A stretch of 64,000 nt of DNA from JAJPJE01 sp963724985 (GCA_963724985.1 CAVRWV010000025.1:1-64000), one strand, 5' to 3'; positions 44,071 through 53,395 are shown, counted from the stretch's first letter. Numbers and translations are program-made. The notes: generated by a model not told the origin, from the sequence alone.

Positions 44071-44490
44071 GTCGTACTCATCAGCGATGCTCGCGCCATC
44101 GTAGGCGTAGACCGTTGTGCCCGAGCTGCTGTTCTTCTGAACACGCCTCCCAAATGGGTCGTACTTGAAGCTGACGGTTCCTCCTGTTCCAGGCAGTGCC
44201 ACTGAGGTCTGCCGGTTCTCGAAATCCCACGTGTACCCAGTCGTCGCGGCACTCGCATCGGTCTTGCTGGTCATGTTGCCGTTATTGTCATACCCGTAGG
44301 TGAACGTTGCATCTGACGTTAGTTCATTCGAGCTGTTGTACTGATTTACGGCTGAGGTAATCGACGAAAGCCGGTTGCCCACTTTGTCGTAGGTGTAACT
44401 CTCCGTTGTGCTTCCACCTTGCTGCACTCCCATGAGGTGGTAGATGGCGTCGTAGGAGTAGCCCTCGGTTAGGGATGGAGTAATCCGTTA
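44071..44490 (-). pseudogene. Rhs/YD-repeat gene fragment
   Basis: About 140 codons on the minus strand encode YD repeats: EGYSYDAIYHL, ESYTYDKVGNRLSS, FTYGYDNNGNMTSKTDA, YTWDFENRQTSV, FKYDPFGRRVQK and YAYDGASIADEYD. This is the core-proximal region of an Rhs-type polymorphic toxin or wall protein. There is no start, no N-terminal part and no toxin tip. The fragment begins after an in-frame stop near 44490 and ends at the gerW junction. Confidence 0.85.
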
Positions 44491-44563
44491 GCTACTTCCG
44501 TGCACTTGGCGAAGCGTTCACCATCAAGGTGTTCCACACTCCTGCATTCTGAGCTACTAGAAA

Positions 44564-46870
44564 ATGGACGCGAAAGTTATCCTCTGGACCGGCGTTTTAC
44601 TGTTGATTGCAGTAATTCTGACCAATGCAGCGCGGCGCGAAAAGCTGCAATCATGGGTATATGTTCTGTTTTTCTTCTCAGGGTTTCCGGCGCTCCTTTA
44701 TCAAATTGTGTGGCAGCGCTCATTGTTCCTCATCTATGGCGTGAACATCCAGTCCGTAACGATTGTGGTCACGGCGTTCATGCTCGGACTCGGGTTGGGA
44801 AGCTTGGCTGGCGGCGCAGTTTCGAAGCACCCAAAGATCCCGGCGCTCGCGGTCTTTGGTTATGCGGAGCTCGGTATCGGAGCCTATGGAGTGTTGTCCC
44901 TGCGTATTTTTCACTGGGCTGCCGAATACACGGCAGGTGCCCCCGCGCTGCAGACCGGGTTTCTGTCGCTGCTGCTGGTGATCATTCCGACAATGCTGAT
45001 GGGAGCTACACTGCCGCTGCTGGTTTCTCACCTGGTTAGGGTCTCAGGGCACGTGGGACGTTCCGTCGGGAAACTGTACTTCGTTAACACGCTTGGGTCG
45101 GCAGTAGCATGTTTTGTTGCAGCCGAGGTGACGATGCGGATGTTGGGGCAGTCGGGCTCGGTGAGCCTGGCAGCGCTGATTAACGTAACGATCGGCGGTT
45201 CTGTATTGTTTTTGCACGGTGTAATGCGAAAAGAATCCGCCTCGGTAGGGGTTTCGATCGAAACAGTCTCGCTCTCAACAACTGATGTTAGAAGACCAGT
45301 GTCCCTTCCACTGGCAATGTTGATGGCCGCCGTCGCTGGTTTTATTGCACTCGGGTACGAGATCTTGTGGTACAGGCTGTACTCCTTCGCCACGGCTGGG
45401 TTGGCCGCGAGCTTTGCCATCATGCTCGGTGCTTATCTGGCCGGAATTGCCTTCGGAGCGCTCGCCATTGAAAAGCTTCTCGGCGGCTCGCGATGGAAGG
45501 GCCGGAGCTACCTCGTGCTGATCGGAGGGTTCGTAATTTTAGCGAACGTCTTCGGCTACCTCGTGGCGCCGCTGCTTGCAAACACAATTCGCTGGACCGG
45601 GATTTACGGCGCGCTACCGTTGATCGCAGTGGCCGCCGGTCTGATGGGCGCCACGTTTCCTCTGATCGCAGAGGCCTCCATCCCCGCGGACTCAAACGCC
45701 GGCGCCAGATTGAGCTATCTCTACCTCAGCAATATTCTGGGTTCTGCATGTGGGAGTTTCCTCGTTGGCTTCATTTTGACGGATCATCTGAACTATCAGC
45801 AGATCTCAGTGTTCCTGGCGCTTGCCGGAATACTTACCGGCATTGCTCTGCTGTTGGCGCCGCCGCGTTCGTTCCCCAAGCTTGCGTACCCCCTCGCGGG
45901 TTGTGTGCTTGCGATGATGCTGGTGATCGTGGCCGCTCCGGCCCTATTCAACAAGTTTTACGAAAAACTGTTCTTCAAATCAGAGTGGAGCAGAAATTCT
46001 CCATCGTTCAAATACACGGTTGAAACGAAGAGTGGAGTAATCAACGTTTTACCAAATGATGCGATTTTTGGCGGAGGCATTTACGACGGTCACTTCAATA
46101 TCGATCCTGGTCCGGATGTAAATGGCATCGAACGCGCCTATGCGCTCAGTTACCTGCACCCGAATCCGAAACAGGTACTGATGGTTGGGTTGTCGTCCGG
46201 GTCATGGGCGCAAATCATCGCCAACCATCCACAACTAGAGAAGCTCACGATTGTCGAAATCAATCCTGGATATCTCCAACTCATACCGAAGTATCCTCAG
46301 ATCAAGAGCCTGTTAACAAACCCTAAAGTTGAGATTGTGATCGACGATGGACGGCGATGGCTCCTGCGCAACCCTGATAAGAAGTTCGATGTCATGGTGA
46401 TGAACACAACATATTACTGGAGAGCGCACGCAAGCAATCTGCTCTCCCGTGAATTTCTGGAACTCGTTCGGCAGCACCTGAAACCAGGCGGTGTGCACTA
46501 CTACAACACGACGAGTGGAAGCGATGTCTTTTTGACCGGAACCACAGCGTTTCCGTACTCAGTTCGCGTGGTTAATTTTCTCGCGGTTAGCGATTCACCA
46601 TTTCAGTTCGACAAGGAAAGGTGGCGGGACACTCTGCTCCAGTACAAAATTGACGGACGTCCAGTATTTAACATGGAGAATCCGGTGTACCGGACGCGTT
46701 TGGCACAATTTCTTGGCTTGATTGATCAGGGTGATGGGCAAAAGCCGCGTCTGCGTCTCACCGCCATTGAAAGCGGCGAGAAATATCCACAACTTTTTCG
46801 CGGCCGCAACATAATCACCGACGACAACATGGGAGATGAGTGGCTCAGCCCGAGCGAGATTCAGCACTGA
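44564..46870 (+). CDS. Membrane protein with C-terminal spermidine-synthase-like domain
   Basis: A 768-residue protein. Residues 1-480 carry about a dozen membrane helices, with RXGK-type loops such as GLGLGSLAGGAVSKHPK repeated in each half, like a transporter. Residues 495-740 form a SpeE-like Rossmann domain: VLMVGLSSGSWAQII (nucleotide loop), VEINPGYLQLI and DGRRWLLRNPDKKFDVMVM. Such fusions are common in soil bacteria, but the reaction is unproven. The typical polyamine-site residues are not clearly conserved. The ATG has no strong ribosome site. It stands just right of the Rhs scar. Confidence 0.85.
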   Translation: MDAKVILWTGVLLLIAVILTNAARREKLQSWVYVLFFFSGFPALLYQIVWQRSLFLIYGVNIQSVTIVVTAFMLGLGLGSLAGGAVSKHPKIPALAVFGYAELGIGAYGVLSLRIFHWAAEYTAGAPALQTGFLSLLLVIIPTMLMGATLPLLVSHLVRVSGHVGRSVGKLYFVNTLGSAVACFVAAEVTMRMLGQSGSVSLAALINVTIGGSVLFLHGVMRKESASVGVSIETVSLSTTDVRRPVSLPLAMLMAAVAGFIALGYEILWYRLYSFATAGLAASFAIMLGAYLAGIAFGALAIEKLLGGSRWKGRSYLVLIGGFVILANVFGYLVAPLLANTIRWTGIYGALPLIAVAAGLMGATFPLIAEASIPADSNAGARLSYLYLSNILGSACGSFLVGFILTDHLNYQQISVFLALAGILTGIALLLAPPRSFPKLAYPLAGCVLAMMLVIVAAPALFNKFYEKLFFKSEWSRNSPSFKYTVETKSGVINVLPNDAIFGGGIYDGHFNIDPGPDVNGIERAYALSYLHPNPKQVLMVGLSSGSWAQIIANHPQLEKLTIVEINPGYLQLIPKYPQIKSLLTNPKVEIVIDDGRRWLLRNPDKKFDVMVMNTTYYWRAHASNLLSREFLELVRQHLKPGGVHYYNTTSGSDVFLTGTTAFPYSVRVVNFLAVSDSPFQFDKERWRDTLLQYKIDGRPVFNMENPVYRTRLAQFLGLIDQGDGQKPRLRLTAIESGEKYPQLFRGRNIITDDNMGDEWLSPSEIQH

Positions 46871-47217
46871 GCAGGCTTACCAGTCACTTGGTTCAGAGAA
46901 TCTCAAGCTCTCGGAGCAGAGGGGCAATCAATCCTTAATTTTGTGGATGTGGCGTCTTGCTTGAATGAGCAGTCTCCGCGACAAACGGTTTTCTTTATCA
47001 GCATCAGCTCTGACGACGAAAGCTTCTTCGAACACGACGATGATATGTGGTTCCCAAGGGTGCTCGACATAGGCCATCTCTTGCTTCCGCAACTGCCAGC
47101 TGCTTACAAAGCGAATTCAGTGAAGTGATTGCTCGAAGTCCGCGGTCAGGTCATTCGAGGAGGAATTCGACAGCTACTTGTAGGGGACCGTTCGTTTGGC
47201 GTATCAGAGGAAATCCT
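46871..47217. other. Gene-free space before the acyltransferase
   Basis: About 350 bp. A 61-codon frame at 46943-47128 has no family features. Nothing else was recognised. Confidence 0.5.
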
Positions 47218-48342
47218 ATGTCTGCGACAGCTGTACTTCCTGAAAGGGAGATTTCTGCTCGTTTCTACCGGCCGGAACTTGACGCTCTGCGTTTTTTCGC
47301 CTTTTTGGGCGTTTTTTCTAGTCACTTGGTCTACCCTCCCGAATTTTGGCAAAAGCTGCATTTGCCCGAAATCGTGAATGAAGTTCCAAAGGCAGGAGCT
47401 TACGGAGTCGATCTGTTCTTCTTGCTGAGTGCCTATCTGATTACCGAGTTGCTGCTCCGCGAGAAGGAAGCTTCCGGATCGCTGAATGTCAGGAATTTCT
47501 ATATCCGCCGCATCCTTCGCATCTGGCCGCTCTATTTCCTATTTATCTTCGTCTGCATGATTCCGGCCCTAAACCCTGGAAGAGAGTTCACTTGGAAGTA
47601 CCTGGTAATGTTCTTATTGCTTTCTGGGAATTGGGCATTTGCCATTTATGGCTGGGCCGGGCACATCGTTAATCCGTTATGGAGCGTTTCGGTCGAAGAG
47701 CAGTTCTATCTTTGCTGGGCTCCTGTTGTCGCGAGGTTATCGCGGCGAAAGATTATGTTGGTGGCGATCACAATGCTAGAGATTGCTAATCTCGCGCGCA
47801 TTGGAATCCCTTTCTTCTTTCCGCAGGTCAAAGCGATGTTTTTCTGGACATGCACGATTACCCATCTCGATCCTATCGCCATAGGGATTTTGATTGCAGT
47901 CCTACTGAAAGGGAGGATTCCAAGCTTCCCTGCGTGGCAGAGAGCGCTAATGTGGCTGACGGGCTCGGGCCTCCTTGTCGCAATCGAAGTTCTGTCCGAT
48001 CTACCTAACCACTCCATTTTGCTCCGAAATGAACTGTACACGGTTGCGGCCTTGGCCTGTGCGCTCATATTCTTCTCAATACTTGGCGCCAGCGCCAAAC
48101 TCCCCGGATGGCTGATCTATCTCGGCAAGATTTCCTACGGACTCTATGTCGTCCATCTCCTTGGAGTGGTTCTCGCAGACCACCTTCTGGTTATGCCTAA
48201 TGGACCGAAACGCGTCGTCCTGCGGCTTATCCTTTCAATGGCGTTTATTATCGGGATGGCTTCGCTGTCCTACCGGTATCTGGAAACCCCATTCCTCAGA
48301 TTGAAGGACAGGTTTGCTCGTGTCGCTTCCCGACCTGTTTAG
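47218..48342 (+). CDS. Acyltransferase 3 (OafA/YrhL type)
   Basis: A 374-residue inner-membrane O-acyltransferase with about ten helices. It has YRPELDALRFFAFLGVFSSH (family start, catalytic-type His), FFLLSAYLITELLL, FYIRRILRIWPLYFL (R/K-rich loop motif) and WSVSVEEQFYL. It transfers acyl groups from CoA to extracytoplasmic sugars; the target is unknown. ATG 47218 follows AGAGG by 7 bp. Confidence 0.93.
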   Translation: MSATAVLPEREISARFYRPELDALRFFAFLGVFSSHLVYPPEFWQKLHLPEIVNEVPKAGAYGVDLFFLLSAYLITELLLREKEASGSLNVRNFYIRRILRIWPLYFLFIFVCMIPALNPGREFTWKYLVMFLLLSGNWAFAIYGWAGHIVNPLWSVSVEEQFYLCWAPVVARLSRRKIMLVAITMLEIANLARIGIPFFFPQVKAMFFWTCTITHLDPIAIGILIAVLLKGRIPSFPAWQRALMWLTGSGLLVAIEVLSDLPNHSILLRNELYTVAALACALIFFSILGASAKLPGWLIYLGKISYGLYVVHLLGVVLADHLLVMPNGPKRVVLRLILSMAFIIGMASLSYRYLETPFLRLKDRFARVASRPV

Positions 48343-48471
48343 CGGAGAGACTGCTATCTCGAACCCTTGACTAGTATCCGATGCGAATGAGTATTCCTAA
48401 ATAGGTCAATAGTTCAGATGAGATCGAACCCCTTTGCTTACAGTTATCTGGGCTCCTCTTTTTTATATGCC

Positions 48472-48501
48472 TTGACACGTATATACTGTGTAGAGTATAC
48501 C
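48472..48501 (+). promoter_or_regulatory. Leaderless promoter and likely operator of the ArsR operon
   Basis: TTGACA (48472-48477), 18 bp, TATACC (48496-48501). A start 6-8 bases on would fall at the GTG 48508 itself, and no ribosome site exists. GTATATAC (48479-48486) and GTATAC (48495-48500) lie over the spacer and -10 and could be the self-repression site of an ArsR-type regulator. Confidence 0.65.
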
Positions 48502-48507
48502 AATAGC

Positions 48508-48897
48508 GTGGAATCCGTCTTTGAAATCATTGCCGAACCCAACCGCCGCGCGATATTGAGCCTCTTGGTCTCGTCACAACAGTCAGTCGGAGAGATCGAA
48601 CGCCAACTTCGCATGTCGCAGCCGACAGTATCAAAGCACCTGCGCGTGCTGCGCGACGCGGGTTTCGTGGAATCTACCGTGGACGCACAGCGGCGTCTCT
48701 ACCGGCTGAGGCCTGAACCATTTCAGCAGATGGATGCATGGCTGGCTCCGTTCCGCCGCTTCTGGTCCACTCACCTGGATGCGCTCGAACGCCACCTCGA
48801 CCGGATGCATAGTGATCAGTCAGCACCAACGAAAAAGAAGGCAACCAGAAAACGACGCGGCGCAATCCGCAAAAGCAACAAAGGAGATACGAAATGA
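48508..48897 (+). CDS. ArsR-family transcriptional regulator
   Basis: A 129-residue winged-helix regulator: ESVFEIIAEPNRRAILSLL, then SVGEIERQLRMSQPTVSKHL with recognition helix QPTVSKHLRVLRDAG, wing RRLYRLRPEP. The tail is Lys/Arg rich (KKKATRKRRGAIRKS). There are no cysteine pairs for metal sensing, so this belongs to the SRPBCC-linked ArsR group. GTG 48508 is preferred over a frame start at 48418, which lies upstream of the promoter. The stop overlaps the next gene (ATGA). Confidence 0.93.
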   Translation: MESVFEIIAEPNRRAILSLLVSSQQSVGEIERQLRMSQPTVSKHLRVLRDAGFVESTVDAQRRLYRLRPEPFQQMDAWLAPFRRFWSTHLDALERHLDRMHSDQSAPTKKKATRKRRGAIRKSNKGDTK

Positions 48898-49286
48898 AGA
48901 TCAAAGTGACCACCCTATACGTGGATGACCAGGACAACGCTCTGCGCTTCTATACCGAAGTGCTGGGCTTCGTGAAGAAGACCGATTTCAGCCAGGGGCC
49001 GTATCGATGGCTGACTGTGGCGCCCGCAGAGGACCCGGACGGTACAGAGCTGCAACTGGCGTTGAACAACAACCCGGCGGCGAAAACGTATCAGCAGGCG
49101 ATCTTTCAACAGAGCCAACCCGCGATCATGTTCTTCACGGATGACATCAAGGGAGACTACGAGCGCATCAAAGCTCGCGGCGCCGAGTTCACCATGCCGC
49201 CCACCGACGTGACCGGTTCAACCATTGCGATGCTGAAGGACACGTGCGGCAACCTTATTCAGCTCACACAGCTGATGAAGTGGTAG
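48894..49286 (+). CDS. VOC-family (glyoxalase/bleomycin-resistance fold) protein
   Basis: A 130-residue vicinal-oxygen-chelate protein: VTTLYVDDQDNALRFYTEVL, FVKKTDF, DPDGTELQLAL and KDTCGNLIQLTQL. It contains two beta-alpha-beta-beta-beta modules. It overlaps the ArsR stop by 4 bp and precedes the SRPBCC gene by 9 bp. The substrate is unknown. Genes of this trio are often found together. Confidence 0.9.
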   Translation: MKIKVTTLYVDDQDNALRFYTEVLGFVKKTDFSQGPYRWLTVAPAEDPDGTELQLALNNNPAAKTYQQAIFQQSQPAIMFFTDDIKGDYERIKARGAEFTMPPTDVTGSTIAMLKDTCGNLIQLTQLMKW

Positions 49287-49295
49287 GAGACGAGG

Positions 49296-49857
49296 GTGAT
49301 CTATCGCGAACAATACGCGCCAGGACCGGCCAACGTCGCGCGGGTCCAAAAAGATGGAGAGAAGTGGACGCTCATTCTCGTCCGCGAACTGCATCACGCA
49401 CCGGAAAAAGTCTGGCAGGCGATTACCGATCCCGTGCATCTGCGTGAATGGGCGCCCTTCGATGCCGATCGAAGCCTGGATACGGTAGGGAACGACGGTG
49501 AAGCTCACCACGGTGGGAGCGCCCGTGCCGCGAGTTACCGAAACAACCGTGACGCGAGCCGACGCTCCCAATCTGCTTGAGTACAACTGGGGCGACTTCA
49601 ATATGAGGTGGGAGCTCGAAGCCCTTGGCGACGGAACGCGCCTAACGCTGTGGACCAACATTGGTCACCGCTTCATCGCAATGGGCGCTGCGGGGTGGCA
49701 CATTTGCTTCGATGTTCTGGATCACCTTCTCAGTGGAACTCCGCTCGGACGCATGGTCGGCCCAGACGCAATGAAGTTCGGTGGCTGGCAGCGATTGAAC
49801 GCCGAGTACTCAAAGCAGTTCGGTATTGAAGCGCCAAACTGGCCGCCGAAACCTTGA
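49296..49857 (+). pseudogene. SRPBCC/AHSA1-like protein with a frameshift
   Basis: GTG 49296 starts a START-like domain: WTLILVRELHHAPEKVWQAI, TDPVHLREWAPFDADRSLD. Near 49485-49505 the frame must shift by one to continue as KLTTVGAPVPRVTETTVTRA, then LLEYNWGDFNMRWELEALGD, and end at 49857. Both halves are intact and contiguous. An AHSA1-like protein next to an ArsR gene is a standard pairing. Confidence 0.8.
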
Positions 49858-49913
49858 AGCCTCGAAGGTCGCGCACAAGTATTCTCAATAGCATCACGTA
49901 TGAAGGCAGAGAT

Positions 49914-50489
49914 ATGAACAACATGAGCCGCAGTAAAAAACAGTTGTCAGCAAAACAATGTGAAGAACTACTCAGCACATTGAAAGCCCGTTTTGCGAAG
50001 AATATGAATCGCCATAAAGGTCTTGAGTGGGCCAACGTGCAAGCGAAGCTGGAAGCGAACGCTGACAAACTCTGGTCACTCAGCGAAATGGAAAGAACTG
50101 GCGGCGAACCCGATGTGGTTGGTCACGATAAGAAGTCGGGCGAATACATTTTTTATGACTGTTCAGCGGAAAGTCCAAAAGACCGCAGAAGCGCTTGTTA
50201 CGACCGTGAAGCGCTCGACTCAAGAAAAGAGAATAAACCAAAAAACAACGCCATCGATATGGCGGCTGCGATAGGCGTTGAACTTCTGACCGAAGAACAA
50301 TATCGAGAGCTGCAGAAGCTTGGCGAGTTCGACACAAAAACGTCGAGCTGGGTGAAAACACCTGCTGCGATCCGAAAACTTGGCGGCGCTCTTTTTTGTG
50401 ATCGCCGCTACGACACCGTTTTCGTCTATCACAACGGAGCGGAATCCTATTATGCCGCTCGTGGGTTCCGCGGTTGGCTAACGGTCTAG
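49914..50489 (+). CDS. DUF4256-family protein
   Basis: A 191-residue protein that I recognise as DUF4256: LEWANVQAKLEANADKLWSL, EMERTGGEPDVVGHDKKSGE, YIFYDCSAESPKDRRSACYD, GVELLTEEQYRELQKLGEFD. The function is unknown. It sits 56 bp after the SRPBCC gene on the same strand, probably as the last gene of the ArsR operon. The start is ATG 49914; upstream in-frame codons look non-family. Confidence 0.85.
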   Translation: MNNMSRSKKQLSAKQCEELLSTLKARFAKNMNRHKGLEWANVQAKLEANADKLWSLSEMERTGGEPDVVGHDKKSGEYIFYDCSAESPKDRRSACYDREALDSRKENKPKNNAIDMAAAIGVELLTEEQYRELQKLGEFDTKTSSWVKTPAAIRKLGGALFCDRRYDTVFVYHNGAESYYAARGFRGWLTV

Positions 50490-50677
50490 ATTTCGACTTT
50501 GAATTTACCTGGACCACCTGTCTATCTGGGCCACCCGTCTCGCTCTGAGGTCGTCAAATTATTTAGCCCGGCAATTCCCATAAAATAATGCAGAGTGTGT
50601 TCTGCGTTCACCCATAACTCCCAGCAACAACCTGGCTTTTACTGGCTCGATCACGGGCCACCATCCGGAGGTAGAAG

Positions 50678-51427
50678 ATGAAAATCGTAGTGATTGGCGG
50701 TAGTGGTCTCATCGGAAAAAAACTCGTCAACATACTTCGTGAACGCGGCAATGAAGTGGTGCCTGCATCACCAGCGACAGGCGTAGACACGCTCACTGGA
50801 AAGGGCCTCGATGAAGCGCTGAAAGGCGCGCAGGTTGTAGTCGATGTGTCGAACTCACCCTCGTTTGAAGACGCAGCGGTAATGAAGTTCTTCGAAACCT
50901 CAACTCGTAATCTCCTGGCCGCAGAAAAAAAGGCAGGCGTAAAACATCACGTTGCTTTGTCGATCGTTGGGGCGGACCGCAATCCCGACAGCGGTTACTT
51001 GCGTGCGAAGGTGGCGCAGGAGAAATTGATCAAGGCCTCGACCATACCCTACACGATTCTCCGCGCGACCCAGTTCTTCGAATTCACTGGCGGCATCGCC
51101 GATGGGAGCACCGAGGGCAACACGATTCGTCTGACGTCCGCCAAACTGCAACCCATTGCGGCCGATGATGTCGCAGCCGCACTCGCCGCGGTCGTATTGG
51201 CTGAACCAATCAATGGCACGACCGAAGTAGCAGGGCCCGAGCCGCTTCCTCTCGCGGAAATTGTGCAACGTTGGCTTACAGCAAAACACGACAAGCGAAA
51301 AGTAGTCGTAGACCCCAAGGCTCGCTACTTTGGCGCAGAGTTGAACGATCGATCTCTTAGCCCGGGCGAGAACCCGCGCATCGGGAAGATTCGCTTCGAG
51401 GAATGGCTCAACCGCACCGCGGCCTAG
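50678..51427 (+). CDS. NmrA-like/SDR NAD(P)-binding protein
   Basis: A 249-residue atypical SDR. The N-terminus MKIVVIGGSGLIGKKLV is the dinucleotide loop. VVVDVSNSPSFED, HHVALSIVGADR and YTILRATQFFEF are landmarks of the NmrA/YwnB-like group. It probably binds NAD(P) without a classical YxxxK site. GGAGG lies 7 bp before ATG 50678. It is separated from the ArsR operon by 189 bp. Confidence 0.9.
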   Translation: MKIVVIGGSGLIGKKLVNILRERGNEVVPASPATGVDTLTGKGLDEALKGAQVVVDVSNSPSFEDAAVMKFFETSTRNLLAAEKKAGVKHHVALSIVGADRNPDSGYLRAKVAQEKLIKASTIPYTILRATQFFEFTGGIADGSTEGNTIRLTSAKLQPIAADDVAAALAAVVLAEPINGTTEVAGPEPLPLAEIVQRWLTAKHDKRKVVVDPKARYFGAELNDRSLSPGENPRIGKIRFEEWLNRTAA

Positions 51428-51540
51428 ACCTTCACCAGAGCGCGCAACTGAAATTGGCACTTCATCTGACCCCGCCCTTTCGCCAACCAACGGCGAATAG
51501 GACGGGGCACCCTTAAGCGTGACCAGATCCACCCGCATTC

Positions 51541-52107
51541 TCACCCGGTGGAGGCGGAGTACGACAACTCAACGAATCCGTTCTTATACGCAACCACGTT
51601 CTTCAAATCCCACGTCTGCTCCGTCAGCGAGCCGAATAGCCGCAGCCCGTCGCCCAATAGGACAGGAGCCACGGTCAACCTGATTTCGTCCACCAATCCG
51701 AGCTCGAGAAAGCGCTGGGATAGCATCGCCCCGCCTACAAGCCATATATTTCTATATCGCGGAGAAAGTTTCTCGTGAACGAGGGCCTTGAGATCGCCCG
51801 AGTAGAACTCGACGCTCTTCCTTGTCGACGTCAATGTCCGTCCCGTCACGACAACAGTCGGAGTGTCGCCGTAGACCCAGCCGAGTTCGAGCGCGTGTTC
51901 ATAGGTGCGAGAACCGAGCACGTAACAGTCGACGGACTTAATGAAGTCCGCGATTTCTTCCTGCGAAATGGAAACTCCGGCTTGGTAGATGCTTCCATTG
52001 CCATCCAGCCAGGAGATGCTGTTGTCCTTCCTCGCGATGAACCCATCGAGGCTTGCAACGACGTGCAAGGTCACTGTTGATCCGGTTGCGCTTCCTTCGC
52101 TCGACAT
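51541..52107 (-). CDS. Dihydrofolate-reductase-like protein (RibD C-terminal type)
   Basis: A 188-residue DHFR-fold protein: VTLHVVASLDGFIARKDNSI at the start, VLGSRTYEH, NIWLVGGAMLSQRFLELGLV and VAPVLLGDGLRLF. These are RibD_C/YyaP-group motifs, so an NADPH-linked reductase of unknown substrate. ATG 52107 follows AGGAGG by 5 bp, which decides against the longer frame starting at 52134. Confidence 0.92.
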   Translation of the reverse strand: MSSEGSATGSTVTLHVVASLDGFIARKDNSISWLDGNGSIYQAGVSISQEEIADFIKSVDCYVLGSRTYEHALELGWVYGDTPTVVVTGRTLTSTRKSVEFYSGDLKALVHEKLSPRYRNIWLVGGAMLSQRFLELGLVDEIRLTVAPVLLGDGLRLFGSLTEQTWDLKNVVAYKNGFVELSYSASTG

Positions 52108-52663
52108 GATTCCTCCTGGCGTTCTGGCCGACATCGGATTTTACAGTCCAGGGAACACATCCGGCGTCCCTTGTCATCGGGGAGTGAGCTAAGCGCGCGA
52201 GGGAACTCGATTCCCGAACCGGTCCGATTTGTTTCCTGATGGATAACCCCTCCCCTCCCCCCTGCTTCCGGATAATAAAGGACTTACGAGGCAGTGCGGC
52301 TGTACATAGCGCATTCGAAAGGACTTAGCTCGCTTATAGCGCACAACAAAGGACTTAGCAGCGTGATTTCCCGAAACGAAACATCGGTGCTAAGACACGA
52401 AAAGCCGCGGCAAATGACGCGGCCACAGCTTTCAAGAGCATAGTAGTGGTATCTAAAAGATATGTCAATGTTAAATATAAATATCTTTAAGAAAATATGA
52501 GACTAGCGGTTGGTCAGGGCCGGTGGGTTGGAAATGCGAAACACGGAGGACACAGAGGCTTGCAAAGTTCAAAGATGAGTCATCCCACTTCGCCAAAAGA
52601 GGGGGAGAGCGGGCGCCATGCTGACTCGCAGGTAAAAGGTGTTTACGGCGTATCCTTGTTCCT
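52108..52663. other. Gene-free space before the Crp-family gene
   Basis: About 560 bp. It contains the AAAGGACTTA repeats, a GCCGCG/CGCGGC hairpin (52404-52423), and an AT-rich inverted repeat AAAGATAT (52456-52463)/ATATCTTT (52481-52488). GTGCGGCTGTACAT near 52295 recurs as GTGCGGCTGCACAT at the Crp gene start. No coding frame was supported. Confidence 0.6.
52277..52357. repeat. Three AAAGGACTTA repeats
   Basis: AAAGGACTTA occurs at 52277, 52318 and 52348. The last two share a longer unit beginning ATAGCGCA. They lie in the ~560 bp gene-free space between the DHFR-like gene and the Crp-like regulator. Their spacing of 41 and 30 bp is not constant. Confidence 0.75.
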
Positions 52664-53395
52664 GTGAGGTGCGGCTGCACATTATCGACTGGTGGACTTG
52701 TTGTGGGGCTTCCGAAACAGCTCAGACCACGATTGTTATCAGGATTGTCGAAGGCGGAACTCAACGCCGTTTTGTCCCGCGCGAAACATCGGCGCTTCAC
52801 CCCGTCATCTGTAGTGCTCGATCAAGGGGACCCTGCGGAACGATTGTTCTTGCTCACCAGCGGTCAAGGCAGACACTTCGTGACAACGGATGAAGGGAGA
52901 AAAATACCACTACACTGGTTGACTGCTGGACAGATATTTGGTGGGGCGGCGTTGCTGGCTAACTCCATCACTTACCTTGCCAGCACCGAACTGCTATCCG
53001 ACGGTTGCGCATTGGTTTGGGATCGACCGACTATCCGCGCATTGATCTCTCGCTGTCCCGAACTATTAGACAATGCGTTGTCAATATCAGTTACAGAGCA
53101 TATTGCCTGGATGGTTGCTTCTCAGGTCTCATTAGCTTCCGACGATGCGCGTGGACGCATTGCTCACTACTTATTAAGTCTTGCGTGCGGGATAGGCGTG
53201 GTCTCTCCTGATGGAATTGAACTCCAGATCAAGAACGAAGACCTGGCGGCTGGAGCGAATGTGACGCAATTCACGGCCAGTCGAACTCTGAGTCAGTGGC
53301 AACGCGCTGGTGTGTTGACGAAGCGTCGCGGCAAGGTAGTGCTGCGGAAGCCAGAACTCTTGTTGGTCTCGCAATATCACCGAGATCGCTCCTGA
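52664..53395 (+). CDS. Crp/Fnr-family transcriptional regulator
   Basis: A 243-residue regulator. The cyclic-nucleotide-binding-like beta roll (about 45-150) has VVLDQGDPAERLFLLTSGQG and GQIFGGAALL. The C-terminal winged helix has IKNEDLAAGANVTQFTASRT then LSQWQRAGVLTKRRGKVVL. There is no cysteine cluster for an Fe-S sensor, so it is not an FNR proper. The start is uncertain: GTG 52664 lacks a ribosome site, and GTG 52703 is possible. Confidence 0.88.
   Translation: MRCGCTLSTGGLVVGLPKQLRPRLLSGLSKAELNAVLSRAKHRRFTPSSVVLDQGDPAERLFLLTSGQGRHFVTTDEGRKIPLHWLTAGQIFGGAALLANSITYLASTELLSDGCALVWDRPTIRALISRCPELLDNALSISVTEHIAWMVASQVSLASDDARGRIAHYLLSLACGIGVVSPDGIELQIKNEDLAAGANVTQFTASRTLSQWQRAGVLTKRRGKVVLRKPELLLVSQYHRDRS

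Noticed and set aside
44564..46870. Annotation as plain spermidine synthase
   Set aside because: Two thirds of the protein is membrane helices and polyamine-site residues are not clear, so only the fold is claimed.
46943..47128. 61-codon frame before the acyltransferase
   Set aside because: No ribosome site and no homology pattern; likely non-coding.
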